Source of the DNA: Ancylobacter sp. IITR112
GTDB taxonomy: Bacteria > Pseudomonadota > Alphaproteobacteria > Rhizobiales > Xanthobacteraceae
Length of the DNA: 64,000 nt
Direction: 5' to 3'
Assembly (NCBI RefSeq): GCF_041415945.1
Contig: NZ_JBGCUS010000002.1
Span: 106,539-170,538 of the forward strand
Shown: in pieces, positions 25,506 to 34,306 of the stretch
How positions within the stretch are numbered: the first letter of the stretch is position 1
Layout of the letters: the number at the start of each line of letters is the position of its first letter
Program-made: the position numbers and the translations under genes
Notes under the pieces: generated by a model
Seen by the model: only the letters and a program-made list of their open reading frames with translations
What the model was told of the DNA's origin: nothing
The model's database searches: none

Positions 25506-25786
25506 CGCCCGGAGGCCCGACGCAAAAAATCCCGTTCCACCACCAGTTGGCCGATCTTGGCATGGAGCTGGTCGATCTCGCTCTCGCGGGCGGCGTCGGC
25601 CGCTTCCGCCTTGCCGGAGAACACTGCGGCCATCCCCTCGATGGCCTGCTTCTTCCAAGCGTTGATCATGGTCTGGTGGAGACCATGCTTCGCCGCCAAC
25701 TGGGCCACCGTCTGTTCCCCGCGCAGTGCCTCCAGGGCCACCTTCGCCTTGAAATCCGATGAATATCGCTTCCTCTTCCCGGTCAT
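25502..25786 (-). CDS. IS3-family transposase OrfA (HTH protein)
   Basis: 94 aa from the Met at 25786 (MTGKRKRYSSDFKAKVALEAL); an upstream Met at 25816 is possible. It is the helix-turn-helix plus leucine-zipper protein that binds the IS ends (TVAQLAAKHGLHQTMINAWKK, then a coiled coil EIDQLHAKIGQLVVERDFL). The frameshift site T6 lies in the DFL codons near its end. Confidence 0.88.
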   Translation of the reverse strand: MTGKRKRYSSDFKAKVALEALRGEQTVAQLAAKHGLHQTMINAWKKQAIEGMAAVFSGKAEAADAARESEIDQLHAKIGQLVVERDFLRRASGR

Positions 25787-25852
25787 CGGGCTCGTCCTTC
25801 CGTCAGGCCGAACCAAGCTTAACTCCCTGTCCGGATTTCGGGGACCACCTCA

Positions 25853-25947
25853 TTCTCGGTATCCGGCCCACGTTCTCTACTTGGAATCGGTACAAGCAAT
25901 CGGGGGCTTTTCCGCCCTTCGTTTCGACACAACGTGGGCCGCCACCG
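25853..25947. other. IS right flank with a 10-bp inverted repeat
   Basis: GGCCCACGTT at 25865-25874 is the exact complement of AACGTGGGCC at 25931-25940. On the minus strand a small GGGC..GCCC hairpin also lies between. As it follows the stop of the glucan phosphorylase gene, this may be its transcription end. Confidence 0.35.
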
Positions 25948-27639
25948 TCAGCGCATATAGGCTTCCGTCGCATAGCGGCGCATCATGCGCTGGCTGTTGA
26001 AGGTCGCGCCGATTTTGCTGATCGACTGCTTCATCATCCAGATCCAGCGCGCCCTGTCATTGCAATAGAGCGGAAGAACGACGGACTGCAGCTTGTCGAG
26101 AAGCGCCGAGGCGTCTCCTGCTCCTGGCGGATGTCCTTCGATTGCCCATCCGGTGACTCCCTCGATCCACCCTTCAATCCACCAGCCGTCAAGGACACTG
26201 AAGTTCAACACGCCGTTCAGCGCCGCCTTCATCCCGCTCGTGCCTGAAGCCTCCAGAGGCGGAAGTGGCGTATTCAGCCATATGTCGCTGCCAGAAACCA
26301 TCGCAGCACCAAGTTTCATGTCGTAGCCGGGCAGGAAGGCCACGGGTACGACACCGGCAAGACGCTCGATGTACCGGTGAAAGCTCTCGATCAGCCGATG
26401 CCCGGGTTCATCGCGCGGGTGAGCCAGACCGGCCAGGACGACCTGGAACGGTTGGTCCTGGGCAATTGCCATCAATCGTTCGAGGTCGCTGAAAAGCAAA
26501 TCCGGTCGCTTATAGGCCGTCATCCGCCGCGCAAGCCCGATAAGCGGAATATCCGCATGCATTAGCGTGCCGGTTGCATTCCTGACGTAATCGATGAGTT
26601 CGGATTTTGCCACCTGGTGGGCGTTCCACACATCCTCATCAGCCAATTGGTCCGCAAAGGCCAGGATCTCGGGCTCGTGGGCCCAATGCGGGAACCGCGC
26701 CACATGGAGTTCCGCCAGTGCCCGATGAGTCCAGGTGTGAGGATGAACACCATTGGTGATCGAGCGTATTTGATAGCCCGGAAACATCTTCCGGGTAGTC
26801 TCTGCGTGCCGCCGCGCCACGCCGTTGACGTAGCCGCTCAGATTGAGGGCAAGCTGCGTCATATTGAGACGGTCCAGCCCGGCCAGTTTCTTCAGCTCGT
26901 CGAGTTCCAGGTAATCCCCCAGGACGCTGTCGACGAGAGCGTAGTCGAACTTGTCAAAACCCGCCTCGACCGGAGTATGGGTCGTGAATACGCATTTCTC
27001 CCGAACAACGGCGCGATCGTACAGACTTCCCCCCGGAGCGAGGTCGTCGGACGCTCGCCGCGTTTCCCGAAGCAACTGCAGCGCAAGAAGCGCCGCATGT
27101 CCCTCGTTCAAATGGTAGGTCCGGATCGAGAAGCCGAGCGCGCGCAACGCGAGCAGGCCTCCGATTCCGAGCACGATGTCCTGCTTCAGCCGATAGACAT
27201 CGTCACCGCCGTAGAGGCGGTCGGTTATTTTCCTGTCCTCAGCAGCGTTCTGGTCGAGGTCGGTGTCCAGCAGCAACACCGGAACGGCATGCCCGATCGG
27301 GCATTCCAGGCGGTAGAGCCTCGGCTGGATCCAGACGCTCCGCCCTTCAATGGAAATGGCCACCATGGCGGGAAGCGGATGTGTCGAGTCAGTTGGCGTC
27401 CACGGATTCGGCTTATCGATCTGCGCGCCATCGGCGCTCAGCTCCTGATGAACATAGCCTTCTCGGCTGAGCAAGGTCAGGAAGACCATCGGGAGGTTGA
27501 GATCAGCCGCTGAGCGGGCAGTGTCGCCGGCCAGGACGCCAAGCCCGCCGCTATAGGTGCGAATGTCTGGGCGGAGCGCGATCTCCATCGAAAAATACGC
27601 AACAGTCGTATGATGGAGGAAGGGCTCGAGGGCTTTCAC
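25948..27639 (-). CDS. glgP: Alpha-glucan phosphorylase (short form)
   Basis: 563 aa. Glycogen/starch phosphorylase family: alpha-1,4-glucan + phosphate to glucose-1-phosphate in the cytoplasm. The start TVAYFSMEIALRPDIRTYSGGLGVLAGD is the conserved N-terminal of the AgpA-like branch; HLNEGHAALL and TTHTPVEAGFDKF are family motifs, and EASGTSGMKAALNGVLNFS near the C-terminus contains the pyridoxal-phosphate Lys. At 563 aa it is shorter than E. coli GlgP (~815) but within the range of the shorter bacterial branch. It would mobilise stored glycogen, feeding sugar phosphates to the phosphoketolase-type route. Start ATG at 27639; no FNR-type site directly before it. Confidence 0.9.
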   Translation of the reverse strand: MKALEPFLHHTTVAYFSMEIALRPDIRTYSGGLGVLAGDTARSAADLNLPMVFLTLLSREGYVHQELSADGAQIDKPNPWTPTDSTHPLPAMVAISIEGRSVWIQPRLYRLECPIGHAVPVLLLDTDLDQNAAEDRKITDRLYGGDDVYRLKQDIVLGIGGLLALRALGFSIRTYHLNEGHAALLALQLLRETRRASDDLAPGGSLYDRAVVREKCVFTTHTPVEAGFDKFDYALVDSVLGDYLELDELKKLAGLDRLNMTQLALNLSGYVNGVARRHAETTRKMFPGYQIRSITNGVHPHTWTHRALAELHVARFPHWAHEPEILAFADQLADEDVWNAHQVAKSELIDYVRNATGTLMHADIPLIGLARRMTAYKRPDLLFSDLERLMAIAQDQPFQVVLAGLAHPRDEPGHRLIESFHRYIERLAGVVPVAFLPGYDMKLGAAMVSGSDIWLNTPLPPLEASGTSGMKAALNGVLNFSVLDGWWIEGWIEGVTGWAIEGHPPGAGDASALLDKLQSVVLPLYCNDRARWIWMMKQSISKIGATFNSQRMMRRYATEAYMR

Positions 27640-27809
27640 GACGGTCCCCTATTCCCGTTCCTGGCCGGACATCACCGCAGCCCGACATTGCATGCGGGCT
27701 CGAACGCGGCCAAACCTGCTGCCTGCGATCGCCGGCCAAGGGCAGAGCACTCCGAGATCACGTTGCAGTATGCTCTGCCATGGATCTTGCCCGAACCGGC
27801 CGATGAGCA

Positions 27810-28013
27810 CTATGAGGCCTTCTTCGCAGCCGCGGCGCTTTTCGGAGCACGTTTGCTCTCGGGTTCTGTCGATGTGACCTCGGCCTCGGCTCGCAGCCAA
27901 TGCTCCAGATCGCAGCCATTCGGGCTGCCTTCGTCCACCCAGATCTCATATGCGCGGTGCTCGATCTTCAGCTTGAGAGCGCTGTCGGCAGACGTTTCCG
28001 GCTCTGTGCTCAT
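27810..28013 (-). CDS. DUF2934 small protein
   Basis: 67 aa from ATG 28013, with AAGGAGAG upstream on the minus strand. KIEHRAYEIWVDEGSPNGCDLEHWLRAE is the DUF2934 core (residues ~16-44): a short helical motif of unknown function, common in rhizobial stress-related clusters. The tail is Lys/Ala-rich (SKRAPKSAAAAKKAS). An exact FNR-type site lies 72-85 bp upstream (28085-28098), at a distance that fits activation. It may be co-transcribed with the glucan phosphorylase downstream (170 bp gap). Confidence 0.78.
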   Translation of the reverse strand: MSTEPETSADSALKLKIEHRAYEIWVDEGSPNGCDLEHWLRAEAEVTSTEPESKRAPKSAAAAKKAS

Positions 28014-28084
28014 CGTCTCATCTCTCCTTTTCGCGAGACATCGAGCCCGCCCAATACAGCTCTCCTGCGTTCCGCCGCGTGTCA

Positions 28085-28098
28085 TTGATGCAGGTTAA
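28085..28098 (-). promoter_or_regulatory. FNR/FixK-type site before DUF2934 (box B)
   Basis: TTGAT-GCAG-GTTAA, followed by AGATG. It is centred about 78 bp before the DUF2934 ATG on the minus strand. The same GCAGGTTAAAGAT string occurs again at box H (43642). Confidence 0.65.
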
Positions 28099-28617
28099 AG
28101 ATGGGCTCGGGCTCACCCAGCCCGAAGCCAAATGCGAAATGCGAGATGCAGCTTCGATGCTACCCGCTCCGGCGTGATCGGAGATCCGACAGAGTCCATC
28201 GCTTGTATTTGATTTTCATGTCTCGGCGCAATGTTGGGAAGAATCGACTTCGTGATTTCTTACGCAAAACTAAAAATGCGTTCCTGACGAAGCCTTACGG
28301 CAAGCCAACTCCCTAATCGCAATTAAGTTCTGGGCAGCCCCTGGTGGCTCGGCCTGTCCCCTCGAAGTTCATTTTCGATCGGACTCGATGCAGCGACGCG
28401 CCCGGCACGGTAGGGGACTTTCCGTACGCAACCTTGATTTGAGTTAAAGTTTGCGCCTCCCCGGACGCGCATCGTTCCCAGCGGGCGAGCGGTCGGATGG
28501 CACTATTGTCGGCGAGAGTAGTGTCTGCCCTGACGCTCAAAGAAGCTTCGATCGGTTATATGGCTTGGCTTATGATCTTAACCCGATTGGCCCGTTACGG
28601 ACGAGAGAAGTACGGGA
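28099..28617 (+). promoter_or_regulatory. Long regulatory gap before ftsH, two FNR-type sites
   Basis: About 520 bp with no convincing gene. It holds TTGAT-TTGA-GTTAA at 28434-28447 (box C, centre 177 bp before ATG 28618), an exact match to the consensus, and a weaker CTAAT-CGCA-ATTAA at 28313-28326 (box D). The A/T-rich stretch 28210-28300 is unusually AT-rich for this window and may be a promoter or the edge of an older insertion. Confidence 0.55.
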
Positions 28618-30501
28618 ATGCGACTGATGGAGAATGAAAACAAGACTCCCGCCAAACGGGCGTTCAAATTCGATATCCTGTACTTTATCGCGGTTTTCTT
28701 CGCCGTTCTGCTTATTCGGGATTTGCTGGTTGGCCAGAACCACCTGAAGGTCATCCCTTACAGCGAGTTCCAGAGCCTGGTTGAAAAAGACGGCGTCACT
28801 GACCTGGTGGTTGGGCCGACCCAGATCACCGGTACTCTTAAACAGCCCGTCGACAAGGACGCGCCTCAGCATTTTTCGACCGTTCGCGTCGATCCCCAGA
28901 TCGCTGAGGTCCTGATGCGCCGGAGTATTTCCTTCTCCGGGCAACCGGCGCCCGGCCTCTTCGAAAACCTGCTGTCGTGGCTCATGCCGGCGGCGATGTT
29001 CGTGCTGATCTGGATGTTTTTGTTGCGCCCGATGATGGCGGGGCAGCACGGCGGTCTGATGGGCATCGGTCGCAGTCGCGCCAAGGTCTATGCCGAGAAG
29101 GGTGTGAAGGTGACATTTGCGGATGTCGCGGGCGTCGATGAAGCCAAGCAAGAGCTTGCCGAAGTCGTCGGATTTTTGAAAGATCCCGCGACCTATGGCC
29201 GGCTCGGTGCACGGATCCCCAAGGGTCTGCTCCTCGTCGGACCGCCCGGAACGGGTAAGACGCTTCTGGCGCGTGCCGTCGCCGGGGAATCGGGTGTTCG
29301 CTTCTTCTCGATCACGGGCTCTGAATTCGTCGAGATGTTCGTCGGCGTCGGAGCCTCGCGCGTGCGCGACCTGTTCCAGCAGGCGCGCGAGCAGGCTCCG
29401 GCCATCGTCTTCATCGATGAGCTCGACGCGCTGGGCCGCGCGCGCGGCATCGATGTCCCTGGAGGCGGACACGACGAGAAGGAGCAGACGCTCAATCAGC
29501 TGCTCGCCGAGATGGACGGTTTCGATCCGAGCGTTGGGATCGTCGTCCTGGCGGCGACCAACCGGCCGGAGATCCTCGATCCGGCGCTGCTGCGGGCCGG
29601 CCGCTTCGATCGCCAGGTTCTGGTCGATCGTCCTGATCGTCAGGGCAGAATCGACATTCTGAACGTGCATCTGAAGAAGATCAGCGTGGCACCCGAGCTC
29701 GACGTTGCGGCGCTCGCGGCGCTCACACCAGGCTTTACCGGCGCCGATCTGGCCAATCTCGTCAACGAGGCCGCGCTTGTCGCCACTCGCCGCGGCGCGA
29801 GCGCCACCGTCCTCGACGATTTCACACAAGCCGTCGAGCGCATCGTCGCCGGACTTGAAAAGAAGAGCCGGATCCTTATTCCGCGTGAGCGCGAGATCGT
29901 CGCCCATCACGAAATGGGACATGCGCTCGTTGCCATGGCGCTGCCACAGACGGACGTGGTCCAGAAGGTCTCGATCATCCCGCGTGGTATCGCGGCCCTT
30001 GGCTACACGTTACAGCGTCCGACCGAGGATCGGTTCCTCATGAGCCAGTCCGAGCTGCAGGATCGCATGGCGGTTCTGCTGGGCGGTCGAGCTGCAGAAA
30101 GCTTGGTGTTCGACGAGATTTCGACGGGCGCAGCGGATGATCTCGTCAAGGCGACGGACATCGCGCGCAACATGGTGGTTCGGTTCGGCATGTCGAAGGA
30201 GCTTGGGCAGGTCGCCTACGAGCCGGAGACGGGCAGCTTCCTGGTCGGCCAAACCCCGGTTTGGCGCCCGCGCACCTACAGCGACGAGACAGCCGAAGCG
30301 ATTGATCACATGGTGAAGGACCTGATCGATCGGGCCTTCCAAAAGGCCCACTCGATCCTTGAGCGCAACCGGTCGGTGCTCGACACCAGCGCGCGCGAGC
30401 TTCTTGCTCGCGAGACGCTCGGCCCCGACGATCTCGCCAAGCTGACCATGGGTCTTGAGCGCGAGGCGCCGCGGAAGCCCGGCCTCGCTCGGGTCGAATG
30501 A
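28618..30501 (+). CDS. ftsH: FtsH-family ATP-dependent membrane protease (paralogue)
   Basis: 627 aa from 28618 (MRLMENENK; Met4 at 28627 is an alternative). Two membrane helices near residues 20-42 and 115-135 flank a periplasmic FtsH_ext domain. The AAA+ module has Walker A GPPGTGKT (208-215), Walker [10 protein letters not shown] and the second region of homology ([19 protein letters not shown]). The M41 zinc protease motif is HEMGH at 431-435 (HEAGH in most FtsH). The enzyme would remove damaged or misassembled membrane proteins. Its position in an exporter operon, and the upstream FNR-type site, suggest a stress-specific copy rather than the housekeeping FtsH. Confidence 0.92.
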   Translation: MRLMENENKTPAKRAFKFDILYFIAVFFAVLLIRDLLVGQNHLKVIPYSEFQSLVEKDGVTDLVVGPTQITGTLKQPVDKDAPQHFSTVRVDPQIAEVLMRRSISFSGQPAPGLFENLLSWLMPAAMFVLIWMFLLRPMMAGQHGGLMGIGRSRAKVYAEKGVKVTFADVAGVDEAKQELAEVVGFLKDPATYGRLGARIPKGLLLVGPPGTGKTLLARAVAGESGVRFFSITGSEFVEMFVGVGASRVRDLFQQAREQAPAIVFIDELDALGRARGIDVPGGGHDEKEQTLNQLLAEMDGFDPSVGIVVLAATNRPEILDPALLRAGRFDRQVLVDRPDRQGRIDILNVHLKKISVAPELDVAALAALTPGFTGADLANLVNEAALVATRRGASATVLDDFTQAVERIVAGLEKKSRILIPREREIVAHHEMGHALVAMALPQTDVVQKVSIIPRGIAALGYTLQRPTEDRFLMSQSELQDRMAVLLGGRAAESLVFDEISTGAADDLVKATDIARNMVVRFGMSKELGQVAYEPETGSFLVGQTPVWRPRTYSDETAEAIDHMVKDLIDRAFQKAHSILERNRSVLDTSARELLARETLGPDDLAKLTMGLEREAPRKPGLARVE

Positions 30502-30563
30502 TGCGGATCGGAAATCGCCGGATTGGCCTGCTCGACGGGCGCTCGCTGTTTATGGGAATCTAA
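30498..30563 (+). CDS. Possible 21-codon leader between ftsH and hlyD
   Basis: ATG at 30498 overlaps the ftsH stop (ATGA), and the frame ([21 protein letters not shown]) ends at TAA 30561-30563, one base before the GTG of the HlyD-like gene. Tight packing suggests translational coupling, or chance. No family resemblance. Confidence 0.25.
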   Translation: MMRIGNRRIGLLDGRSLFMGI

Positions 30564-30564
30564 G

Positions 30565-31551
30565 GTGCGCAGATCGTCCGTTGTTGTCGTTGCCGTATTG
30601 GTCGCCACCGCTGTGGCTGGCGCCTATGTCTATTGGCTCGGCACCCAAAACCGCGTGCCTGCGGGGTTGGCGCGGGTGAATGGAAGGATCGAGGTTGAGC
30701 GGGTCGACATCACCAGCAAATACGCCGGCCGTCTGGCTGAGGTGATGGTGGACGAGGGGGTCAACGTCAGCAAGGGTGATGTGCTCGCCCGGCTCGATAC
30801 GAGCGAGATCCAGGCGCAATTGACGGCGGCGAGAGCCGCCGTGCACCGCAGCCACCAGAACGTGGCCAGTGCTGAAGCGAGTGTTGCGCTGCGCGAGGCT
30901 GAACTGAATCTCGCGCAGATTGAGCTCCAGCGTGTCGTCGATCTCATGCGGACGAATACCTCGACGCAGGCCGAACATGATCGCCGAACGGCGCAACGTG
31001 ACATCTCAAGAGCCTCGCTGCAGACGGCGAAAGCCGCCGTCGAGGATGCCAAAGCCTCGGTTCAGGTCGCCGAGGCGCAGGCTAGCCAAATCGAAGCCGC
31101 CATCGCCGACATGACCTTGAGGGCTCCGGTATCCGGTCGGGTCGAGTACCGTCTGGCACGAACCGGAGAGGTTGTCGGCGCCGGAGGGCGGGTCTTGACC
31201 GTGTTCGACCTCTCGGATGCGCACATGACGATCTATTTGCCGACGGCGTCGGCTGGTCGTGTGGCCGTCGGTTCGCAAGCGCGGCTCGTGCTGGATGGTC
31301 CTGGCGGCTATGTCCTGCCGGCGACCGTGTCGTTCGTCTCCGCCGACGCGCAGTTCACGCCGAAATTCGTCGAGACGGCGAACGAACGCGAAAAGTTGAT
31401 GTATCGCGTCAAGCTGCATCTCGATCCGGCCCTGGTCGCCTCCGAGCGGGGATATGTGAAGGCAGGCATGACCGGCGACGCCTATGTCCAGGTCACGGGC
31501 GATGCGCGTTGGCCGGACGAGCTTGCGCCGAGGCTGCCCAATGGAGGTTGA
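30565..31551 (+). CDS. HlyD-family membrane fusion protein (YhiI-like)
   Basis: 328 aa from GTG 30565 (VRRSSVVVVAVLVATAVAGAYVYW), a single membrane anchor followed by a periplasmic adaptor. RIEVERVDITSKYAGRLAEVMVDEGVNVSKGDVLARLD is the biotinyl-lipoyl-like half motif; residues ~85-185 form a coiled coil rich in Ala/Gln/Glu; LRAPVSGRVEYRLARTGEVVGAGG is the second half motif. Upstream TTG at 30523 is a less likely start. With the RbbA-like ATPase and the permease it forms a type I-like export unit as in the E. coli yhiI-rbbA-yhhJ operon. Substrate unknown. Stop overlaps the next start by 11 bp. Confidence 0.85.
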   Translation: MRRSSVVVVAVLVATAVAGAYVYWLGTQNRVPAGLARVNGRIEVERVDITSKYAGRLAEVMVDEGVNVSKGDVLARLDTSEIQAQLTAARAAVHRSHQNVASAEASVALREAELNLAQIELQRVVDLMRTNTSTQAEHDRRTAQRDISRASLQTAKAAVEDAKASVQVAEAQASQIEAAIADMTLRAPVSGRVEYRLARTGEVVGAGGRVLTVFDLSDAHMTIYLPTASAGRVAVGSQARLVLDGPGGYVLPATVSFVSADAQFTPKFVETANEREKLMYRVKLHLDPALVASERGYVKAGMTGDAYVQVTGDARWPDELAPRLPNGG

Positions 31552-34306
31552 GCCCGCAGCAACCGTCAGCCTGTCGGGTGTCCATCACGCCTATGGGAAG
31601 GTGATCGCGCTTCGCGATCTCGCGCTTTCGATTGGAACTGGCTGCAAGCTTGCCATAGTCGGTCCTGACGGGGTCGGTAAGTCGACGCTTCTCGGGCTCA
31701 TCGCGGGCGTGCGGCGCATTCAGCGCGGCTCCGTGAGCGTGCTGGGCGGCGACATGGCGTCGGCCCCGCACCGCAATGAGGCCGCGCCTCGGATCGCCTA
31801 TATGCCGCAAGGCCTGGGGCGCAACCTCTACCCGACCCTCTCAGTGATTGAGAACATCGACTTTTTCGCACGGCTCTACGGCCAGCCGACGGAACGGCGG
31901 CACCGGCGCATTGATGAGCTCATGCGGGTCACCGGGCTATTCCCCTTTGCCGACCGGCCGGCTGGAAAATTGTCGGGCGGGATGAAACAGAAGCTCGGGC
32001 TGTGCTGCGCGCTGGTGCATGATCCCGATGTTCTCATCCTCGACGAGCCGACGACGGGCATTGATCCGCTGTCGCGCCGCCAGTTCTGGATGCTGATCGC
32101 GCGTATCCAGGCCGAGCGGCCGGCCATGACGGTGATCGTGGCGACAGCCTATATGGAGGAGGCGGGCGAATTTGATCGCATCGTCGCAATGGATGATGGG
32201 GCGATCATCGCCGACGGCAGCCAGGCAGAGCTTCTCGCCCGTACCGGCTCCGCCACGCTCGAGCAGGCATATATCGAGCTTCAGCGCCCGGAGCGGCGTG
32301 GTGCGCGCGCAGCACCATCCGTGCCGCGTCTTGAGCCGGATGGCGGGCCGCCGGCCATTGTGGCCGAAGGCCTCACGATGCGCTTCGGCGATTTCACTGC
32401 GGTCAACCATGTGAGCTTTCGGATCGAACGGGGCGAGATCTTCGGCTTCCTTGGCTCAAATGGCTGCGGCAAGACAACCACTATGAAGATGCTAACCGGG
32501 CTGCTGCCGGCGACGGAAGGACACGCCGAGCTCCTGGGAAAGCCGGTCGACGCGCGTGATATTTCTACCAGGACGCGGATCGGCTACGTCTCGCAAACCT
32601 TTTCATTGTACGAAGAGCTCTCCGTGCGGGGCAATCTCGAACTGCACGGGCGACTCTGTGGCATCGACGGCAAGGAGCTTGTCCAACGTGTCGAGGAAGC
32701 TCTCTCTCGCTTCGAGCTCACTGATGTTGCGGAAACCCTGCCGGACGCGTTGCCGTTGGGGATACGCCAGCGGCTTCAGCTGGCGGCGGCGTGCCTGCAT
32801 CGGCCGGACGTCCTCATCCTCGATGAGCCAACTTCAGGCGTCGATCCAGCGGCCCGCGACCGCTTCTGGAGCCTTCTGGTGGAGATGTCGCGACGCGACG
32901 GTGTCACCATCTTCATCTCGACGCACTTCATGAACGAGGCCGAACGCTGCGACCGCATCTCTCTCATGCATGCGGGTCGGGTGCTGGCCGTCGGCGCGCC
33001 GCACGACCTTCAGACCGCGCGCGGCGCGGAGAGCCTCGAAGACGCCTTCATCGCCTACTTGGAAGACGCGGCCGCGACGGGACCTGATACTGAGGCCGCC
33101 AATGGCGCGGCCCGGTTCGTTGAGCCGGCTGCGTCTGGTCTCGAAGATGGCTCCATCATGCCGCTGAGATTGCGCCTGGCCTCTGTGAGACGAATCTGGA
33201 CGTTTGCGCGACGCGAGGCGCTGGAGCTCAGCCGGGACCGCATCAGGCTGGCCTTCGCGCTGCTCGGGCCACTCCTGCTCATGGCTGCCTTCGGCTACGG
33301 GATTTCATTCGACATCGAGGGCTTGCGCTACGCTGTACTCGATCGCGACCAATCGCTGGAAAGCCGGTCGTTTCTCGACCAGTTCTCGAACTCCCGGTAC
33401 TTCATAGAGCAAGCAAGGCTTGACGATGAGTTCGGGATCGATCGGCGCCTGCGCGCCGGCGAGCTGAAATTTGCCGTCGACATCCCGCCCGGCTTCGGTC
33501 GCGATCTGTTGCAAGGTCGCCGTCCTGAAGTCGGGTTCTGGCTCGACGGCGGCAACACGTTCCCCGCCGAAACCGCCCGCGCCTATATCCTGGGGACGGT
33601 TCAGACCTATGCCGGCGAGCTTGCACGCGGCTCGCGCAATGCCAATGGACGACCAGCGGAGACGCTGCGGGTCGAGCCCAGGTTTCGCTACAATCAGGAT
33701 TTCCGCAGCGTCTTCGCGATCACCCCCGGCTCGATCATGCTGCTGCTAATCATCTTTCCCGCCATGCTGACAGCCCTCAGCGTCGTCCGGGAGAAGGAGA
33801 TGGGCTCGATCGCGAACGTCTATGCGTCTCCGGTGACCGTGAGCGAATATCTGCTCGGCAAGCAGCTCCCCTATGTCGCGATCGGGATCTTGAGCTATCT
33901 CAGCCTTCTTGCCTTCGCCGGCGGTGTCCTGGGCGTCGTGCCGAAAGGCTCGATGCTGGCGCTCTCCGTGGCAGCCCTCGTCTATGTCTTCGCCGCCACG
34001 GCCTTCGGCCTACTGGTATCGGCATTCGTTTCGACCCAGGTGGCTGCGATTTTCGGGACCGCCATCCTTACGGCGATGACGGGGGCTCACTACTCGGGAT
34101 TCTGGATCCCAGCCTCCTCGCTCGAGGGCCCCGGGCGCATCATGGGCTTGTCGTTCCCTGCGCTCTGGTTCCAGACGATTAGCCTCGGGGTGTTCGCCAA
34201 GGGGCTCGATACGGCGGCCTTCACGCACGAGCTCACTGTTCTGGTGGGTTTCGCGCTGGCGTTCCTGCTGCTCGCGAGGCTGTTGATCCGCAAGCAGGGA
34301 GCCTGA
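31541..34306 (+). CDS. rbbA: RbbA-like fused ABC transporter (two ATPases + permease)
   Basis: 921 aa from ATG 31541. First ABC domain (~8-235): Walker A GPDGVGKST, signature LSGGMKQKL, Walker B ILDEPTTGIDP. Second ABC domain (~265-495): GSNGCGKTT, a degenerate signature LPLGIRQRL (G-I for G-G), and ILDEPTSGVDP. C-terminal ABC-2 membrane domain (~560-920) with a long periplasmic loop and six helices. This two-ATPase-plus-permease fusion is the RbbA/YhiH layout, reported as ribosome-associated in E. coli but more likely a transporter. It pairs with the HlyD-like adaptor and the YhhJ-like permease, which starts at the last base of its stop. Confidence 0.9.
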   Translation: MEVEPAATVSLSGVHHAYGKVIALRDLALSIGTGCKLAIVGPDGVGKSTLLGLIAGVRRIQRGSVSVLGGDMASAPHRNEAAPRIAYMPQGLGRNLYPTLSVIENIDFFARLYGQPTERRHRRIDELMRVTGLFPFADRPAGKLSGGMKQKLGLCCALVHDPDVLILDEPTTGIDPLSRRQFWMLIARIQAERPAMTVIVATAYMEEAGEFDRIVAMDDGAIIADGSQAELLARTGSATLEQAYIELQRPERRGARAAPSVPRLEPDGGPPAIVAEGLTMRFGDFTAVNHVSFRIERGEIFGFLGSNGCGKTTTMKMLTGLLPATEGHAELLGKPVDARDISTRTRIGYVSQTFSLYEELSVRGNLELHGRLCGIDGKELVQRVEEALSRFELTDVAETLPDALPLGIRQRLQLAAACLHRPDVLILDEPTSGVDPAARDRFWSLLVEMSRRDGVTIFISTHFMNEAERCDRISLMHAGRVLAVGAPHDLQTARGAESLEDAFIAYLEDAAATGPDTEAANGAARFVEPAASGLEDGSIMPLRLRLASVRRIWTFARREALELSRDRIRLAFALLGPLLLMAAFGYGISFDIEGLRYAVLDRDQSLESRSFLDQFSNSRYFIEQARLDDEFGIDRRLRAGELKFAVDIPPGFGRDLLQGRRPEVGFWLDGGNTFPAETARAYILGTVQTYAGELARGSRNANGRPAETLRVEPRFRYNQDFRSVFAITPGSIMLLLIIFPAMLTALSVVREKEMGSIANVYASPVTVSEYLLGKQLPYVAIGILSYLSLLAFAGGVLGVVPKGSMLALSVAALVYVFAATAFGLLVSAFVSTQVAAIFGTAILTAMTGAHYSGFWIPASSLEGPGRIMGLSFPALWFQTISLGVFAKGLDTAAFTHELTVLVGFALAFLLLARLLIRKQGA

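Larger units (their letters stand above)
24590..25852 (-). mobile_element. IS3-family insertion sequence, complete (1263 bp)
   Basis: The ends match as inverted repeats: TGAGGTGGTCCCC at 24590-24602 and its complement GGGGACCACCTCA at 25840-25852, with further partial matching inward (CCGGACA on both sides). The element is flanked by TTCT on each side (24586-24589 and 25853-25856), a 4-bp target duplication that fits IS3-family transposition. It contains the two transposase frames below, both on the minus strand. It sits between the CBS-BON gene and the glucan phosphorylase gene. Confidence 0.88.

Noticed and set aside
25657..25670. TTGAT-CATG-GTCTG inside the IS as another FNR-type site
   Set aside because: The right half does not match and it lies in a transposase gene.
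28101..28316. A 71-codon frame between DUF2934 and ftsH
   Set aside because: No ribosome-binding site or motif; the stretch is better read as a regulatory gap with FNR-type sites.
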